NCBI GenBank assembly: GCA_021736985.1
Contig: JAIPEW010000011.1
Location: forward strand, 1 to 64,000
Length of the DNA: 64,000 bases
Reading direction: 5' to 3'
Source: Clostridiales bacterium
Lineage (GTDB): Bacteria > Bacillota > Desulfotomaculia > Desulfotomaculales > VENG01
Shown here: positions 1-9,544 of the stretch, piece after piece
Position numbering within the stretch: position 1 is the first letter of the stretch
How the letters are laid out: every line of letters begins with the position of its first letter
Program-made: the position numbers and the translations under genes
The notes under the pieces: generated by a model
Seen by the model: only the letters and a program-made list of their open reading frames with translations
Told to the model about the DNA's origin: nothing
Database searches by the model: none

Positions 1-126
1 GGAGACAATATTACCATGGATATAGAACTTATAACTCCAATTGCTATTGAAGAAGGCCTGCGTTTTGCTATCCGCGAGGGTGGAAGAACTGTAGGTGCCG
101 GTGTTGTTACTGAAGTTGTAGAATAA
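1..126 (+). CDS. tuf: Elongation factor Tu, C-terminal end (partial)
   Basis: Only the last 41 codons are in the window; the rest lies upstream. The reading frame opens at base 1 and ends in TAA at 126. The residues include [16 protein letters not shown], the conserved end of domain 3 of EF-Tu, the GTPase that delivers aminoacyl-tRNA to the ribosome. A tuf gene directly before rpsJ is the usual start of the S10 cluster. The identification is firm despite the short length. Confidence 0.95.
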   Translation, partial: GDNITMDIELITPIAIEEGLRFAIREGGRTVGAGVVTEVVE

Positions 127-138
127 TATTTCTATATA

Positions 139-159
139 TGCTCCGCAGAAAGCGGAGCA
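139..159 (+). terminator. Hairpin after tuf
   Basis: TGCTCCGC and GCGGAGCA form a perfect 8-bp stem around AGAAA, 12 bases after the tuf stop. The following bases (CATTTTCC) give only a weak T tract. It could be a partial terminator or a processing site between tuf and the S10 operon. Confidence 0.5.
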
Positions 160-184
160 CATTTTCCATAGAGGGTATTTGCTT

Positions 185-210
185 AAGTTGCTCTAGGTGA
201 GGAGCAACTT
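185..210 (+). promoter_or_regulatory. Hairpin in the rpsJ leader
   Basis: AAGTTGCTC and GAGCAACTT form a perfect 9-bp stem with an 8-base loop, about 40 bases before rpsJ. Leaders of S10 operons are often bound by an operon product such as L4; here that role is only inferred from position and structure. Confidence 0.4.
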
Positions 211-249
211 TGCCACGAAGAGTTGTCTCCGGCGAAAGGAGGTTAATAG

Positions 250-558
250 ATGAACAACCAAAAGATACGTATTCGCCTAAAAGCTTTTGAACACAAACAA
301 TTAGATCTGTCAGCGCAAAAAATTGTAGATACGGCTAAGCGTACTGGAGCATCCGTAGCCGGTCCTGTACCGCTTCCTACAAAAAAGGATGTTTACACTG
401 TATTGCGCTCTCCGCATGTTAATAAGGATTCACGAGAGCAGTTTGAAATGAGAACTCATAAGCGCTTGATTGATATAGAAGAGCCAACATCTAAAACTGT
501 TGATGCCCTTATGCGGTTAGATTTACCTGCAGGTGTAGATATAGAAATAAAACTATAA
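250..558 (+). CDS. rpsJ: 30S ribosomal protein S10
   Basis: The 102-residue protein has the usual length for S10 and the hallmark segments GPVPLPTKK and [10 protein letters not shown]10 belongs to the 30S head near S3 and S14, and also acts in antitermination with NusB. The ATG follows AAAGGAGG at a normal distance. It is the first gene of the S10 operon and is separated from rplC by about 95 bases that contain a small GTTCAC/GTGAAC hairpin (575-591). Confidence 0.97.
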   Translation: MNNQKIRIRLKAFEHKQLDLSAQKIVDTAKRTGASVAGPVPLPTKKDVYTVLRSPHVNKDSREQFEMRTHKRLIDIEEPTSKTVDALMRLDLPAGVDIEIKL

Positions 559-653
559 ATATAAAAAAAACTATGTTCACATAAGGTGAACCGCTGGTAA
601 TAAGCCTGTATCGGTTTCTACCGAACAGGAAGGCACAGGAGGTGTAGTAAACT

Positions 654-1280
654 ATGCCAAAGGGGATTCTAGGAAAAAAAATTGGTATGACCCAAATATT
701 TAATGAAAATAGAGAGATTGTACCTGTTACAGTTATAGAAGCTGGTCCCTGTAAGGTAGTGCAGAAGAAAGTGCCTGAAGTGGATGGATACAGTGTTGTT
801 CAATTAGGTTTTGGTGAAAAACGTGAGCGCCTGTTCAATAAGCCGCTTAAGGGGCATTTTGAAAATGCAAATGTAAAGCCTAAGAAATACTTGAAAGAAT
901 TTAAAGTTGATGATATAGATTCCTACCAGGTCGGCCAGGAAATAGATGCAAGTATTTTTAACGTGGGTGATAGCATAGATGTCATTGGGATTTCTAAAGG
1001 AAAAGGTTTTTCCGGTGGTATTAAACGGCATAATTTTAGTCGCGGTCCCATGACCCACGGTTCCAAGTATCACCGCAGGCCTGGGGCAGCAGGGCCCAAA
1101 GGCCCGGCGAGGATATTCAAGGGTCGTAAAATGCCCGGCCATCATGGCAGAAGCAGAGTGACAGTACAAAACCTTGAAATTGTAAAAGTAGATAGTGAAA
1201 AAAATATGATAGCAATCAAGGGTTCTATCCCGGGTGCAAAAAACGGCCTGGTCATTTTAAAAGAAAGCGTTAAAAATTGA
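654..1280 (+). CDS. rplC: 50S ribosomal protein L3
   Basis: This 208-residue protein begins MPKGILGKKIGMTQIF, the standard L3 start, and carries the extended loop with RHNFSRGPMTHGSK that reaches toward the peptidyl transferase centre. L3 is an early 23S rRNA assembly protein. The ATG follows GGAGGTG. It lies second in the S10 operon, 28 bases before rplD. Length and domain order are typical, so the call is firm. Confidence 0.97.
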   Translation: MPKGILGKKIGMTQIFNENREIVPVTVIEAGPCKVVQKKVPEVDGYSVVQLGFGEKRERLFNKPLKGHFENANVKPKKYLKEFKVDDIDSYQVGQEIDASIFNVGDSIDVIGISKGKGFSGGIKRHNFSRGPMTHGSKYHRRPGAAGPKGPARIFKGRKMPGHHGRSRVTVQNLEIVKVDSEKNMIAIKGSIPGAKNGLVILKESVKN

Positions 1281-1308
1281 GAAATGGCGGGGAAAGGAGG
1301 AATAAGGC

Positions 1309-1935
1309 ATGCCTAAGGTTACCTTGTTGAATATAAATGGCGAACAAGTAGGGGAAATTGAATTAAGCGATGAAATATTTGGAATCTCCGTCCATCGCCA
1401 GGCCATGCATGATGTGGTTGTATCTCACTTGGCAAAAAAGCGCCGCGGAACTCATGCTACCAAGAATAGAGCAGAGGTCAGGGGCGGCGGGAAAAAACCA
1501 TGGCGTCAAAAAGGAACAGGCCGCGCCCGGCAGGGTACTCGGCGTTCACCTATCTGGGTGGGCGGTGGTACGGTCTTTGGTCCCAGCCCAAGGAACTATA
1601 GTAATAGAGTGCCTAAAAAGGTTCGCAGGCTTGCTTTAAAATCTGCACTTTCTTCCAAAGTGAATGATGGAGAAATAAAAGTGCTGGACAATTTAAGCAT
1701 GGAATATCCGAAGACAAAAGAAATGAACGGCATCTTAAAAAACTTAGATATTAATTCGAGTTCTTTGATTGTAACTGCACGGGCAGATGAAAATGTATAT
1801 AAGTCGGCCCGTAATATACCTGGCACAAAATTTATGCCTGCTCAGAATTTAAATGTCTACGACGTGCTTTCCCAAGGTACGCTGGTTATAACCAGGGATG
1901 CAGTAAGCACGGTAGAGGAGGCGCTTAAGCAATGA
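1309..1935 (+). CDS. rplD: 50S ribosomal protein L4
   Basis: The 208-residue protein contains the long internal loop with [18 protein letters not shown], which lines the peptide exit tunnel. In several bacteria L4 also represses its own S10 operon by binding the leader RNA. The ATG follows AAAGGAGG. Its TGA stop overlaps the ATG of rplW (ATGA), which suggests translational coupling. Nothing unusual was seen. Confidence 0.97.
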   Translation: MPKVTLLNINGEQVGEIELSDEIFGISVHRQAMHDVVVSHLAKKRRGTHATKNRAEVRGGGKKPWRQKGTGRARQGTRRSPIWVGGGTVFGPSPRNYSNRVPKKVRRLALKSALSSKVNDGEIKVLDNLSMEYPKTKEMNGILKNLDINSSSLIVTARADENVYKSARNIPGTKFMPAQNLNVYDVLSQGTLVITRDAVSTVEEALKQ

Positions 1936-2216
1936 GAGCCACGGATATTATAAAAAAGCCTATTGTTACTGAAAAAAGCATGATGCTTTTAGAAGACAAT
2001 AAATATACATTTATTGTTGATAATAAAGCTAATAAATCTGAAATACGCAAAGCAGTTGAAAAACTTTTTAACGTAAATGTTGAAAAAGTTAATACAATGC
2101 ATGTTACAGGAAAGATCAGGAGATTGAGGGGTAATGTAGGAAAAACTCCGGATGTTAAAAAAGCTATTGTAAAACTAAAAGACGGGCAAAAAATTGAGCT
2201 TTTTGAAGGCATGTAA
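1932..2216 (+). CDS. rplW: 50S ribosomal protein L23
   Basis: This 94-residue protein starts [17 protein letters not shown], typical of L23. L23 sits at the tunnel exit and forms the docking site for trigger factor and SRP. The start overlaps the end of rplD by four bases. The C-terminal half carries the loop with the conserved GKIRR-type basic patch. The length is normal for bacterial L23. Confidence 0.96.
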   Translation: MRATDIIKKPIVTEKSMMLLEDNKYTFIVDNKANKSEIRKAVEKLFNVNVEKVNTMHVTGKIRRLRGNVGKTPDVKKAIVKLKDGQKIELFEGM

Positions 2217-2258
2217 GTAATATATCCCAAAAATGGGTGTCTAAAGGAGGGAATCAAG

Positions 2259-3083
2259 GTGGGCATAAAAAAATATAAACCTACTTCTCCCGGACGCAGG
2301 TATTATACTACCTTCACCTTCGAAGAAATAACCTCCACTAAGCCGGAAAAGTCACTGGTAGAGCCTCTGAAGAGGAAAGCAGGGCGCAATGACAGTGGTA
2401 GATTAACTGTTCGGCACAGGGGCGGAGGACATAAGCGTAAGTATAGGATAATTGATTTTAAAAGAGATAAAGATGGGATTCCTGCTAGGGTAGCTACTAT
2501 TGAGTATGATCCCAACCGTTCTGCAAGAATTGCACTTGTTAATTACGCAGACGGTGAAAAAAGATATATCCTAGCACCTGTTGGTTTGAAGGTGGGAGAC
2601 GAAGTAAATACTGGCCCGGATGCTGATATTAAAACAGGAAACGCCCTGCCTATACGCAATATTCCTGTAGGTACCATGATACACAATATTGAGCTGTATC
2701 CCCAAGGGGGAGGCCAGATGGTGAGATCTGCAGGAACATCAGCACAATTAATGGCAAAAGAGGGTAAGTATGCTCATGTTAGAATACCTTCTGGTGAAGT
2801 TCGCTTAGTATTGCAAGAATGCAGGGCAACAATTGGCCAGGTGGGCAATATTGAATATGAAAATGTTAATATAGGTAAGGCCGGTAGATCGCGCTGGAAG
2901 GGTAAGCGCCCAACTGTGCGCGGTGTAGTTATGAATCCTACAGATCATCCCCACGGCGGTGGTGAGGGAAAATCTCCTGTAGGAAGGCATCCTGTTACGC
3001 CATGGGGTAAGCCTGCTGCAGGTGCACGCACACGCGGAAAGAAATCAAGTGACAGGCTAATCGTCAGGAAGCGTAAAAAGTAA
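2259..3083 (+). CDS. rplB: 50S ribosomal protein L2
   Basis: The 274-residue protein starts at GTG after AAAGGAGGG. It carries the L2 signatures [12 protein letters not shown] near the N-terminus and [16 protein letters not shown] near the C-terminus, where the conserved His faces the peptidyl transferase region. L2 bridges the subunits and is needed for their association. Length and motifs are standard. Confidence 0.97.
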   Translation: MGIKKYKPTSPGRRYYTTFTFEEITSTKPEKSLVEPLKRKAGRNDSGRLTVRHRGGGHKRKYRIIDFKRDKDGIPARVATIEYDPNRSARIALVNYADGEKRYILAPVGLKVGDEVNTGPDADIKTGNALPIRNIPVGTMIHNIELYPQGGGQMVRSAGTSAQLMAKEGKYAHVRIPSGEVRLVLQECRATIGQVGNIEYENVNIGKAGRSRWKGKRPTVRGVVMNPTDHPHGGGEGKSPVGRHPVTPWGKPAAGARTRGKKSSDRLIVRKRKK

Positions 3084-3125
3084 TATAATTAGGTGCTGCA
3101 CAGCCTGTTGAAAGGGGGTTAATGC

Positions 3126-3410
3126 ATGGGACGTTCTCTAAAAAAAGGACCGTATTGTGAACCGAAGCTCCTAAAAAAAATAGAAGAAATGAGTGATTCG
3201 GGTAAAAAAAAGGTGATAAAAACCTGGTCACGCAGTTCTACTATATATCCTGAAATGATTGGTTATACCATAGCAGTTCACGATGGGCGTAAGCATGTTC
3301 CCGTGTATGTTACGGAAGACATGGTAGGCCATAAACTAGGTGAGTTTGCTCCAACCAGGAGTTTCAGGGGACATGGAAACCACACTGAAAGGTCTACTGG
3401 ACTAAAGTAA
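3126..3410 (+). CDS. rpsS: 30S ribosomal protein S19
   Basis: This 94-residue protein starts MGRSLKKGP and ends with the conserved [12 protein letters not shown] region. S19 forms a head complex with S13 next to the A-site tRNA. The ATG follows AAAGGGGG. It lies between rplB and rplV in the standard order, with normal length. Confidence 0.97.
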   Translation: MGRSLKKGPYCEPKLLKKIEEMSDSGKKKVIKTWSRSSTIYPEMIGYTIAVHDGRKHVPVYVTEDMVGHKLGEFAPTRSFRGHGNHTERSTGLK

Positions 3411-3454
3411 CATGAAATTAAATGTTGAATGAGGAAAGAGGGGGTAGTACCCGT

Positions 3455-3796
3455 ATGGAGGCACAATCAATAGCAAAATTTATACGCATCTCACCTCGCA
3501 AAGCACGTCATGTTATTGATCTTATACGAGGCAAAGATGTAAATGAGGCACTGTCCATCCTCCAGTTTACTCCTAAGAGGGCATCAAATCATATATTTAA
3601 AGTCTTAAAGTCTGCTGCATCGAATGCTGAGCACAACTATGATATGGATAAAGATAGTCTTGTTGTTACTAAAGCACACGTAGATCAGGGCCCTACCATA
3701 AAACGTTGGACTGCTAGAGGTATGGGACGGGCAGATATAATACGTAGCAAAACTAGCCATATTACCGTTGTAGTTAAGGAGAAAAAGGAGGGGTAA
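3455..3796 (+). CDS. rplV: 50S ribosomal protein L22
   Basis: The start was set at the ATG at 3455 ([20 protein letters not shown]), giving 113 residues, the usual L22 length. An in-frame ATG at 3422 would add 11 residues that are not L22-like and that overlap the GAGG-rich ribosome-binding stretch. L22 contributes a loop to the exit tunnel (here near GRGMGRAD) and interacts with 23S domains early in assembly. rpsC follows after one base. Confidence 0.95.
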   Translation: MEAQSIAKFIRISPRKARHVIDLIRGKDVNEALSILQFTPKRASNHIFKVLKSAASNAEHNYDMDKDSLVVTKAHVDQGPTIKRWTARGMGRADIIRSKTSHITVVVKEKKEG

Positions 3797-3797
3797 T

Positions 3798-4460
3798 GTG
3801 GGCCAAAAAGTTAATCCTAAAGGCCTGCGTTTGGGGATTATAAAAGATTGGGATGCCAAATGGTATGCCGATAAAAGAAATTTCCCTGAACTTTTATTAG
3901 AAGACCACAAAATTCGTAAGTTTATTAAAGATAAACTGTTTAGTGCTGGTATTTCCCGCGTGCAAATTGAACGTGCGGCTAATAGAATAAAGATATCTAT
4001 TCATACTTCCAAACCCGGAATAGTAATTGGCCGTGGCGGTGCTGAAGTAGAATCGCTGCGCACTCAACTAGCATCTATGACTGGTAAACAAGTAAATGTC
4101 AATATAGTAGAAATTAAAAACCCTGAGCTGGACGCTCAACTGGTAGCAGAAAATGTTGCTGTTCAACTCGAAAAAAGAGTTGCTTTCCGCCGGGCAATGA
4201 AACAGAGCATGTCCAGGGCCATGAAAATGGGCGCCAAAGGTATCAGGCTTGCTTGTGCAGGGCGACTTGCAGGAGCAGAAATTGCACGTACTGAATGGTA
4301 TAATGAAGGAAAAGTACCCCTTCATACCCTCAGGGCGGATATAGATTATGGTTTTGCAGAAGCCAATACGACTTATGGAAAAATAGGAGTAAAGGTCTGG
4401 ATATATAAAGGAGAAGTTTTGCCGGAAGCTAAGTCAGCGTCTGGTGAAGGAGGCGAATAG
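3798..4460 (+). CDS. rpsC: 30S ribosomal protein S3
   Basis: The 220-residue protein starts at GTG, right after rplV and its AAGGAGGGG site. The KH domain is visible around [14 protein letters not shown] (the GXXG loop) and the C-terminal S3 domain around [13 protein letters not shown]3 lies at the mRNA entry channel. The GTG start matches the [13 protein letters not shown] opening shared by the family. Confidence 0.97.
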   Translation: MGQKVNPKGLRLGIIKDWDAKWYADKRNFPELLLEDHKIRKFIKDKLFSAGISRVQIERAANRIKISIHTSKPGIVIGRGGAEVESLRTQLASMTGKQVNVNIVEIKNPELDAQLVAENVAVQLEKRVAFRRAMKQSMSRAMKMGAKGIRLACAGRLAGAEIARTEWYNEGKVPLHTLRADIDYGFAEANTTYGKIGVKVWIYKGEVLPEAKSASGEGGE

Positions 4461-4463
4461 GGT

Positions 4464-4898
4464 ATGTTGGTGCCGAAAAGAGTAAAGTACCGCAAGCCGC
4501 ACCGTGGGACTGCTCCTACCGGAAGAGCAAAGGGCGGTACAGAAGTAAGCTTTGGAGAATACGGGCTGCAGGCGCTGGATGCTAATTGGATTACAAATCG
4601 CCAGATTGAGGCAGCACGTATTGCCATGACGCGTTATATTAAGAGGGGCGGTAAGGTCTGGATTAGGATCTTTCCGGATAAATCAGTTACTTCTACACCT
4701 GCAGAAACCCGGATGGGTAAAGGTAAAGGTGCGCCAGAATGGTGGGTGGCTGTAGTTAAGCCGGGAAGAGTTCTCTTTGAGTTGTCGGGAGTACCGGAAG
4801 AGTTAGCTCGCGAAGCTATGCGTTTAGCCAGCCATAAGCTGCCTATAAGGACTAAATTTGTCAAGCGCACGGAAGTGGGTGAGGCACATGAAAGCTGA
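4464..4898 (+). CDS. rplP: 50S ribosomal protein L16
   Basis: This 144-residue protein begins [15 protein letters not shown] and holds the conserved [17 protein letters not shown] segment. L16 organises the A-site region and contacts tRNA elbows. The ATG lies three bases after rpsC. The last 11 bases overlap rpmC, suggesting coupled translation. Confidence 0.97.
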   Translation: MLVPKRVKYRKPHRGTAPTGRAKGGTEVSFGEYGLQALDANWITNRQIEAARIAMTRYIKRGGKVWIRIFPDKSVTSTPAETRMGKGKGAPEWWVAVVKPGRVLFELSGVPEELAREAMRLASHKLPIRTKFVKRTEVGEAHES

Positions 4899-5097
4899 AA
4901 AAATTAGAGAGTTTACTGATGGTGAACTCATAAAAAAGTTAGATGATTTTAAAGATGAGTTATTCAGGCTTAGATTCCAGCTAGCGACCGGACAATTAGA
5001 TAACCCTATGCGTATAAAAGAAGTAAAGAAAAGTATAGCCAGGATAAAAACCATCTTAAAAAAAAGAGAGATGGAGACAATTCAAGCCAAATATTAA
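4888..5097 (+). CDS. rpmC: 50S ribosomal protein L29
   Basis: The start chosen is ATG 4888 ([18 protein letters not shown]), giving 69 residues, typical of L29. An in-frame start at 4858 adds ten residues from within rplP that do not belong to the family. L29 is a two-helix protein next to L23 at the tunnel exit. GTGGGTGAGG before the ATG serves as the binding site, inside rplP. Confidence 0.95.
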   Translation: MKAEKIREFTDGELIKKLDDFKDELFRLRFQLATGQLDNPMRIKEVKKSIARIKTILKKREMETIQAKY

Positions 5098-5130
5098 ACT
5101 TATTTGGCCTGGAAGGAGGGCGACTAGCAG

Positions 5131-5394
5131 GTGACTGAAAGAAATGCCCGTAAGGTTCGCAGAGGAAAAGTAGTAAGCACCAAAATGAATAAAACAGTGA
5201 TTGTTGCCGTATCAACATTTGTAAGCCACAAGTTATATGGCAGGACTATACGCTATACAAAAAAGTTTAAGGCTCATGATGAAAATAATGAGTGCCTGGT
5301 TGGAGATAAGGTAAAAATAATGGAAACCAGGCCTATATCTAAAGATAAGCGCTGGAGAGTGGCCGAAGTACTAGAAAAGTCAAAGCAAGCTTAA
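5131..5394 (+). CDS. rpsQ: 30S ribosomal protein S17
   Basis: The 87-residue protein starts at GTG after GGAAGGAGGG. It carries the S17 pattern [14 protein letters not shown] followed by [14 protein letters not shown] and [15 protein letters not shown]17 is an OB-fold primary binder of 16S rRNA. It lies between rpmC and rplN as usual. Confidence 0.97.
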   Translation: MTERNARKVRRGKVVSTKMNKTVIVAVSTFVSHKLYGRTIRYTKKFKAHDENNECLVGDKVKIMETRPISKDKRWRVAEVLEKSKQA

Positions 5395-5436
5395 TGGCCG
5401 CCGGATGAAGGTCTGCAGCAAGGGAGGATTGTCGAA

Positions 5437-5805
5437 ATGATTCAAGCCGAGTCGATGCTTAATGTAGCTGATAATACTGGTGCACGCAAGTTAATGTGTA
5501 TTAGAGTCCTCGGAGGTTCCATGCATCGTTATGCTAGCCTCGGGGCTATAGTGATGGCAACTGTAAAAGAAGCTACGCCCGGCGGCGTTGTTAAAAAGGG
5601 CGAAAAAGTGAAGGCTGTTATTGTGCGCACTAAAAAAGAAGTAAGACGCTCAGACGGGTCTTATATCAAATTTGACGAAAATGCCGCTGTTGTGTTAAAA
5701 GATGATGGTGGGCCGCGGGGAACTCGTATATTCGGGCCTATTGGCAGAGAATTACGTGAAAAACAGTTTATGAAAATTGTATCCCTGGCCCCGGAAGTTC
5801 TATAG
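5437..5805 (+). CDS. rplN: 50S ribosomal protein L14
   Basis: This 122-residue protein starts [18 protein letters not shown] and ends in the conserved [11 protein letters not shown]14 forms an inter-subunit bridge and the binding face for RsfS and some GTPases. The ATG follows AAGGGAGG. A 12-bp stem lies in the gap before rplX and is listed separately. Confidence 0.97.
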   Translation: MIQAESMLNVADNTGARKLMCIRVLGGSMHRYASLGAIVMATVKEATPGGVVKKGEKVKAVIVRTKKEVRRSDGSYIKFDENAAVVLKDDGGPRGTRIFGPIGRELREKQFMKIVSLAPEVL

Positions 5806-5813
5806 ATATGTTG

Positions 5814-5850
5814 CCTGGTAACATTAATCTATAGGATGAATGTTATCAGG
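5814..5850 (+). promoter_or_regulatory. Stem-loop between rplN and rplX
   Basis: Bases 5814-5825 pair with 5839-5850 in a 12-bp stem containing one G-U wobble, with a 13-base loop. There is no following T tract, so it is unlikely to be a terminator. It may be a protein-binding or processing site in the spc transcript; that is inference from its position. Confidence 0.45.
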
Positions 5851-5888
5851 GTATGGCTTGCATGCAGTGTAAGGGAGGTGTAACCTGA

Positions 5889-6215
5889 ATGAGCAGACCT
5901 AAAGTACATGTACGTAAGGGCGATACAGTTAAAATAATAAGGGGTAAAAGTTCCGGGAAAAAAGGTAAAGTGTTGGAGGTGCAGCCTGACCGCAACCGGG
6001 TTGTTATAGAAAATGTGAATAAGGTAAAAAGGCATACCAGGCCTACAGAAGGCGCACCCCAGGGTGGTATTATAGAAAGAGAAGCACCGGTTCATGCTTC
6101 AAATGTTCTGCTTTATTGCAGTAAATGCAATAAACCTACACGGTTAGGAAAGCGCTTTTTAAAAGACGGTAAGAAAGTACGGTATTGTAAAAAGTGCGGT
6201 GAAGTTTTGGATTAG
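5889..6215 (+). CDS. rplX: 50S ribosomal protein L24 with zinc-ribbon end
   Basis: This 108-residue protein has the KOW segment near the N-terminus ([20 protein letters not shown]) and the [11 protein letters not shown] motif. L24 starts assembly of the large subunit. The C-terminal third carries two Cys-X2-Cys pairs (CSKC and CKKC), a zinc-ribbon form found in many Clostridia. The ATG follows GGGAGGTG. Confidence 0.96.
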   Translation: MSRPKVHVRKGDTVKIIRGKSSGKKGKVLEVQPDRNRVVIENVNKVKRHTRPTEGAPQGGIIEREAPVHASNVLLYCSKCNKPTRLGKRFLKDGKKVRYCKKCGEVLD

Positions 6216-6237
6216 CGGCGGATAAGGAGGGATTTAA

Positions 6238-6780
6238 ATGGCCAGGATGAAAGAGAAATATAAAGATGAAATTGTAAAAGGTTTAATGGATAAGTTTACT
6301 TATAAAAACATTATGGAAGTTCCCAAACTGGAAAAAGTAGTAGTTAACATGGGCGTAGGTGAGGCAATTAATAACAGCAAGGCCCTGGACGCCGCCGTTA
6401 ATGATTTGACTATGATTACCGGTCAGAAACCTGTAATTACTAAAGCTAAAAAATCTATTGCCGGCTTTAAAGTGCGGCAGGGCATGAATATAGGTTGTAA
6501 AGTTACCATGCGCGGTCAAAGAATGTATGAATTCGTGGATCGTGTGATTTCTGTAGCATTACCCAGAGTACGTGATTTTAGGGGAGTCTCTTCAAAGTCT
6601 TTTGATGGGCACGGCAATTATTCGCTGGGTGTAAAAGAACAGTTAATATTTCCCGAGATTGATTATGACGATATAGACAAAGTTAGAGGAATGGATATAG
6701 TTTTTGTAACTACAGCTAAAACTGACGAAGAAGCTAGAGAACTGCTCCGCTTGATGGGTATGCCGTTTAAAGAATCCTAA
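6238..6780 (+). CDS. rplE: 50S ribosomal protein L5
   Basis: The 180-residue protein shows the L5 signatures [26 protein letters not shown] and RDFRG. L5 binds 5S rRNA and contacts the P-site tRNA as part of the central protuberance. The ATG follows AAGGAGGG. Length and gene position are standard. Confidence 0.97.
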   Translation: MARMKEKYKDEIVKGLMDKFTYKNIMEVPKLEKVVVNMGVGEAINNSKALDAAVNDLTMITGQKPVITKAKKSIAGFKVRQGMNIGCKVTMRGQRMYEFVDRVISVALPRVRDFRGVSSKSFDGHGNYSLGVKEQLIFPEIDYDDIDKVRGMDIVFVTTAKTDEEARELLRLMGMPFKES

Positions 6781-6810
6781 AAAATTGATGTTTAAAAAGG
6801 AGGGGTATAA

Positions 6811-6996
6811 TTGCCTAAAAAAGCTAAATTCATAAAGGCATTTAAACCTCACAAGTATAAAGTTAAAGATTATAATCGCTGCAGGATATGCGGCCGTTCA
6901 CATGCTTATATGCGTAAGTTTGGCATATGCCGCATATGCTTTCGTGAATTAGCATACCGGGGCGAAATTCCCGGCTTAAGAAAAGCAAGCTGGTAA
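6811..6996 (+). CDS. rpsZ: 30S ribosomal protein S14, zinc-binding type Z
   Basis: This 61-residue protein is the short zinc form of S14, with Cys24, Cys27, Cys40 and Cys43 in two C-X2-C pairs. It helps build the 30S head. The start is TTG after AAGGAGGGG. The zinc form is the vegetative S14 in most Gram-positive bacteria; a longer zinc-free paralog elsewhere in the genome cannot be excluded. Confidence 0.96.
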   Translation: MPKKAKFIKAFKPHKYKVKDYNRCRICGRSHAYMRKFGICRICFRELAYRGEIPGLRKASW

Positions 6997-7016
6997 AGAG
7001 GAAGGGGGTACGCTGC

Positions 7017-7415
7017 ATGTCGATGACTGATCCTGTTGCCGATTTTCTAACTCGCATTCGTAATGGTAATATGGTTTTTCATAATGTAGTAGAAGCACCA
7101 GCATCAAGGACAAAAAATTCTATAGCAAGGATTTTGCAAGAAGAAGGATATGTTAAGGATTATGAATATATCGAAGATGGCAAGCAGGGAATTTTGCGCG
7201 TATATATGAAGTATGGCTCACATAAAGAGCGTATAATAACTGGAATAAAGCGTATTTCTAAGCCAGGCCTTAGGGTTTATGCCAAGAAATATTCTATACC
7301 TAAGGTGCTTGGTGGCCTGGGAGTCGCAATTGTGTCTACATCTCAAGGAGTTATGACAGACAAAGATGCACGTAGTAAAGGAATTGGCGGCGAAGTTGTA
7401 TGTTATGTATGGTAA
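7017..7415 (+). CDS. rpsH: 30S ribosomal protein S8
   Basis: This 132-residue protein begins [17 protein letters not shown] and ends [11 protein letters not shown], both classic for S8. S8 binds 16S helix 21 and, in enterobacteria, represses the spc operon at the rplE region; whether it does so here is unknown. The ATG follows GAAGGGGG. Confidence 0.97.
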   Translation: MSMTDPVADFLTRIRNGNMVFHNVVEAPASRTKNSIARILQEEGYVKDYEYIEDGKQGILRVYMKYGSHKERIITGIKRISKPGLRVYAKKYSIPKVLGGLGVAIVSTSQGVMTDKDARSKGIGGEVVCYVW

Positions 7416-7439
7416 ACGTGAAGTGCGGGAGGTATTATT

Positions 7440-7976
7440 GTGAGCAGAATAGGTAGAAGGCCTATAGCTATTCCGGACGGTGTGAATATCCAGCTGGATA
7501 ATAACTATATTAAGGTAAAAGGCCCTAAAGGTGAGTTGGAGCGTCAACTTCATGAGGATATTATTATTAATGTTGAAGACGCACAGATTACCGTGCAGCG
7601 TCCTACAGAAGACAAGAAACACAAGGCACTGCACGGTTTAACCAGGAGTCTTGTTAATAATATGGTACAGGGAGTTACCCAGGGATTTCAAAAAAATCTT
7701 GAATTGGCCGGTGTAGGCTATCGTGCTCAAATGCAGGGAAATAAGCTGGTTTTAAATATTGGCTACTCGCATCCGATAGAGATTATTCCCCCAGAAGGCT
7801 TGGAAATTGAAGTGCCGGCCAATAACAAGATTAGTGTAAAGGGTATCGACAAGGAAAATGTTGGTGCTATAGCTGCTAAAATTAGGGCATTAAGAGAGCC
7901 GGAACCTTATAAAGGCAAAGGTATTAAATATGAAGGTGAACATATACGGCGCAAAGAAGGTAAATCTGGAGCATAG
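7440..7976 (+). CDS. rplF: 50S ribosomal protein L6
   Basis: The 178-residue protein starts at GTG ([15 protein letters not shown]) and ends with [15 protein letters not shown], the L6 signature. L6 has two similar domains and supports the sarcin-ricin loop region where translation factors bind. It lies in the standard order after rpsH. Confidence 0.97.
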   Translation: MSRIGRRPIAIPDGVNIQLDNNYIKVKGPKGELERQLHEDIIINVEDAQITVQRPTEDKKHKALHGLTRSLVNNMVQGVTQGFQKNLELAGVGYRAQMQGNKLVLNIGYSHPIEIIPPEGLEIEVPANNKISVKGIDKENVGAIAAKIRALREPEPYKGKGIKYEGEHIRRKEGKSGA

Positions 7977-8005
7977 GTAAGCGTTGGGGGAAAGGAGTGA
8001 ACAGC

Positions 8006-8374
8006 GTGATAAAAAAGTGTGACCGCAATGCTATGCGCAAAAAAAGGCATGGTCGTATTCGGAAAAAAATACACGGGACAAATGAAAAGCCCCGTTTAAA
8101 TATTTACCGCAGCATGAACAATATATATGCACAAATTATAGACGATGAAAAAGGAAATACCGTAGTTTATGCATGTACTCTATCAAAAGAACTTAAAGGT
8201 AAATTATCTAGCGGGGGTAATAAGCAAGCTGCCCATGCCGTAGGAGAATTAGTTGCTAAAAAAGCAGTGGAAAAAGGGATTAACCAAGTAGTATTTGACC
8301 GTGCCGGTTATTTATACCATGGAAGAGTAAAGGCTTTAGCTGATGCAGCTAGGGAAAACGGTCTTGTTTTTTAA
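8006..8374 (+). CDS. rplR: 50S ribosomal protein L18
   Basis: The GTG at 8006 was chosen because AAAGGAG ends eight bases before it and the product ([15 protein letters not shown]) has 122 residues, the family's usual length. The GTG at 7997 overlaps that site. L18 binds 5S rRNA with L5 in the central protuberance. The C-terminal [21 protein letters not shown] is diagnostic. Confidence 0.95.
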   Translation: MIKKCDRNAMRKKRHGRIRKKIHGTNEKPRLNIYRSMNNIYAQIIDDEKGNTVVYACTLSKELKGKLSSGGNKQAAHAVGELVAKKAVEKGINQVVFDRAGYLYHGRVKALADAARENGLVF

Positions 8375-8399
8375 TTATAAAGTTAAAGGAGGGAAATGA

Positions 8400-8900
8400 T
8401 TGACCAAGATGGATTCGGGTGCAAACGAGTTCTCTGAAAAAGTAGTTTATATAAACCGGGTTGCTAAAGTTGTCAAAGGCGGACGCAGGTTTAGTTTTGC
8501 TGCGCTGGTAGTAGTTGGTGATGAGAATGGTAGAGTCGGTGCCGGTAAAGGAAAGGCAGGAGAGGTCCCTGAGGCTATCCGCAAGGGTGTGGAAAATGCA
8601 AAAAAGAGTTTAGTAAATGTTCCCCTGCAGGATACTACTCTACCCCATGAAATTATAGGAAAATTTGGTGCTGGTAAAGTCTTGTTAAAACCAGCATCAG
8701 CTGGTACAGGAGTTATCGCTGGTGGACCTGTGAGGGCAATTCTTGAACTGGCCGGTGTAAAGGATATTCTCACAAAATCCTTGGGTTCTAATAATGCTGG
8801 TAACATGGTAAATGCTACAATGGATGGATTAAAAAGGTTAAAGACACCGGAAGATGTGGCCCGGTTAAGAAATAAATCGAAAGAAGAATTGTTTGGATAG
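8400..8900 (+). CDS. rpsE: 30S ribosomal protein S5
   Basis: The 166-residue protein starts at TTG six bases after GGAGGG. It has the double-stranded RNA-binding-like N-domain ([17 protein letters not shown]) and the [12 protein letters not shown] segment of the C-domain. S5 helps control decoding accuracy at the mRNA entry side. Nothing unusual was seen. Confidence 0.97.
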   Translation: MTKMDSGANEFSEKVVYINRVAKVVKGGRRFSFAALVVVGDENGRVGAGKGKAGEVPEAIRKGVENAKKSLVNVPLQDTTLPHEIIGKFGAGKVLLKPASAGTGVIAGGPVRAILELAGVKDILTKSLGSNNAGNMVNATMDGLKRLKTPEDVARLRNKSKEELFG

Positions 8901-8911
8901 GAGGGAAGGCT

Positions 8912-9094
8912 GTGGCTGATAAAATAAAAATAACCTTGATTCGTAGCTGTGTAGGCCGGCCGCAGAAACAACGAGATACGGTGAGCTCACTGGGTCTAAG
9001 AAAAATAAACAGCACGGTAATTAAAGAAAACAGCCCTCAAGTAAAAGGGATGATTGACAAAGTCTCTCACATGGTTAAAGTAGAGCCAGCATAG
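8912..9094 (+). CDS. rpmD: 50S ribosomal protein L30
   Basis: This 60-residue protein starts at GTG after AGGAGGG and matches L30 throughout ([19 protein letters not shown], then GLRKINSTV). L30 is a small surface protein of the large subunit. It lies between rpsE and rplO in the standard order. Confidence 0.95.
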   Translation: MADKIKITLIRSCVGRPQKQRDTVSSLGLRKINSTVIKENSPQVKGMIDKVSHMVKVEPA

Positions 9095-9106
9095 GAGGTG
9101 CATACT

Positions 9107-9544
9107 ATGAGGCTGCATGACTTGAATCCAAATCGTGGTGCCAGGAAAAGAAGCAATCGTGTAGGAAGAGGCCCGGGTTCAGGATGGGGAAATACAGCTG
9201 GCAGGGGCGAACACGGTCAAAATTCGCGAAGCGGTGGCGGTGTGCGCCCCGGGTTTGAGGGCGGTCAAATGCCCTTAACTCGTAGATTACCCAAGAAGGG
9301 GTTCTCAAACGCTCCATTTAAAAAATTGTACGCAGTTGTAAACTTGGATAGCTTGAATAATTTTGAAAATGAAGTAACTCCCAAGGACTTACTAGAAAGT
9401 AATGTTATTAGTAAAATTAATAGCGGTGTTAAAATTTTAGGCGACGGTGAAGTAAAGAAACCCTTAAGTGTTAAGGCACATGCTTTTAGTAAGTCGGCTA
9501 AAGAAAAAATAGAAGCTGCCGGCGGTAAGGCAGAGGTGATTTAA
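9107..9544 (+). CDS. rplO: 50S ribosomal protein L15
   Basis: The ATG at 9107 gives [14 protein letters not shown], the usual L15 start, six bases after the AGGAGGTG site; an upstream GTG at 9098 is part of that site. The 145-residue product has the glycine-rich basic arm ([17 protein letters not shown]) that threads into 23S rRNA. The stop overlaps the region just before secY. Confidence 0.95.
   Translation: MRLHDLNPNRGARKRSNRVGRGPGSGWGNTAGRGEHGQNSRSGGGVRPGFEGGQMPLTRRLPKKGFSNAPFKKLYAVVNLDSLNNFENEVTPKDLLESNVISKINSGVKILGDGEVKKPLSVKAHAFSKSAKEKIEAAGGKAEVI

Noticed and set aside
3422-3454. Upstream start for rplV
   Set aside because: It adds 11 residues unlike L22 and covers the ribosome-binding site.
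8447-8971. 174-residue minus-strand ORF over rpsE
   Set aside because: Antisense to a ribosomal protein gene and composed of shadow-type sequence.
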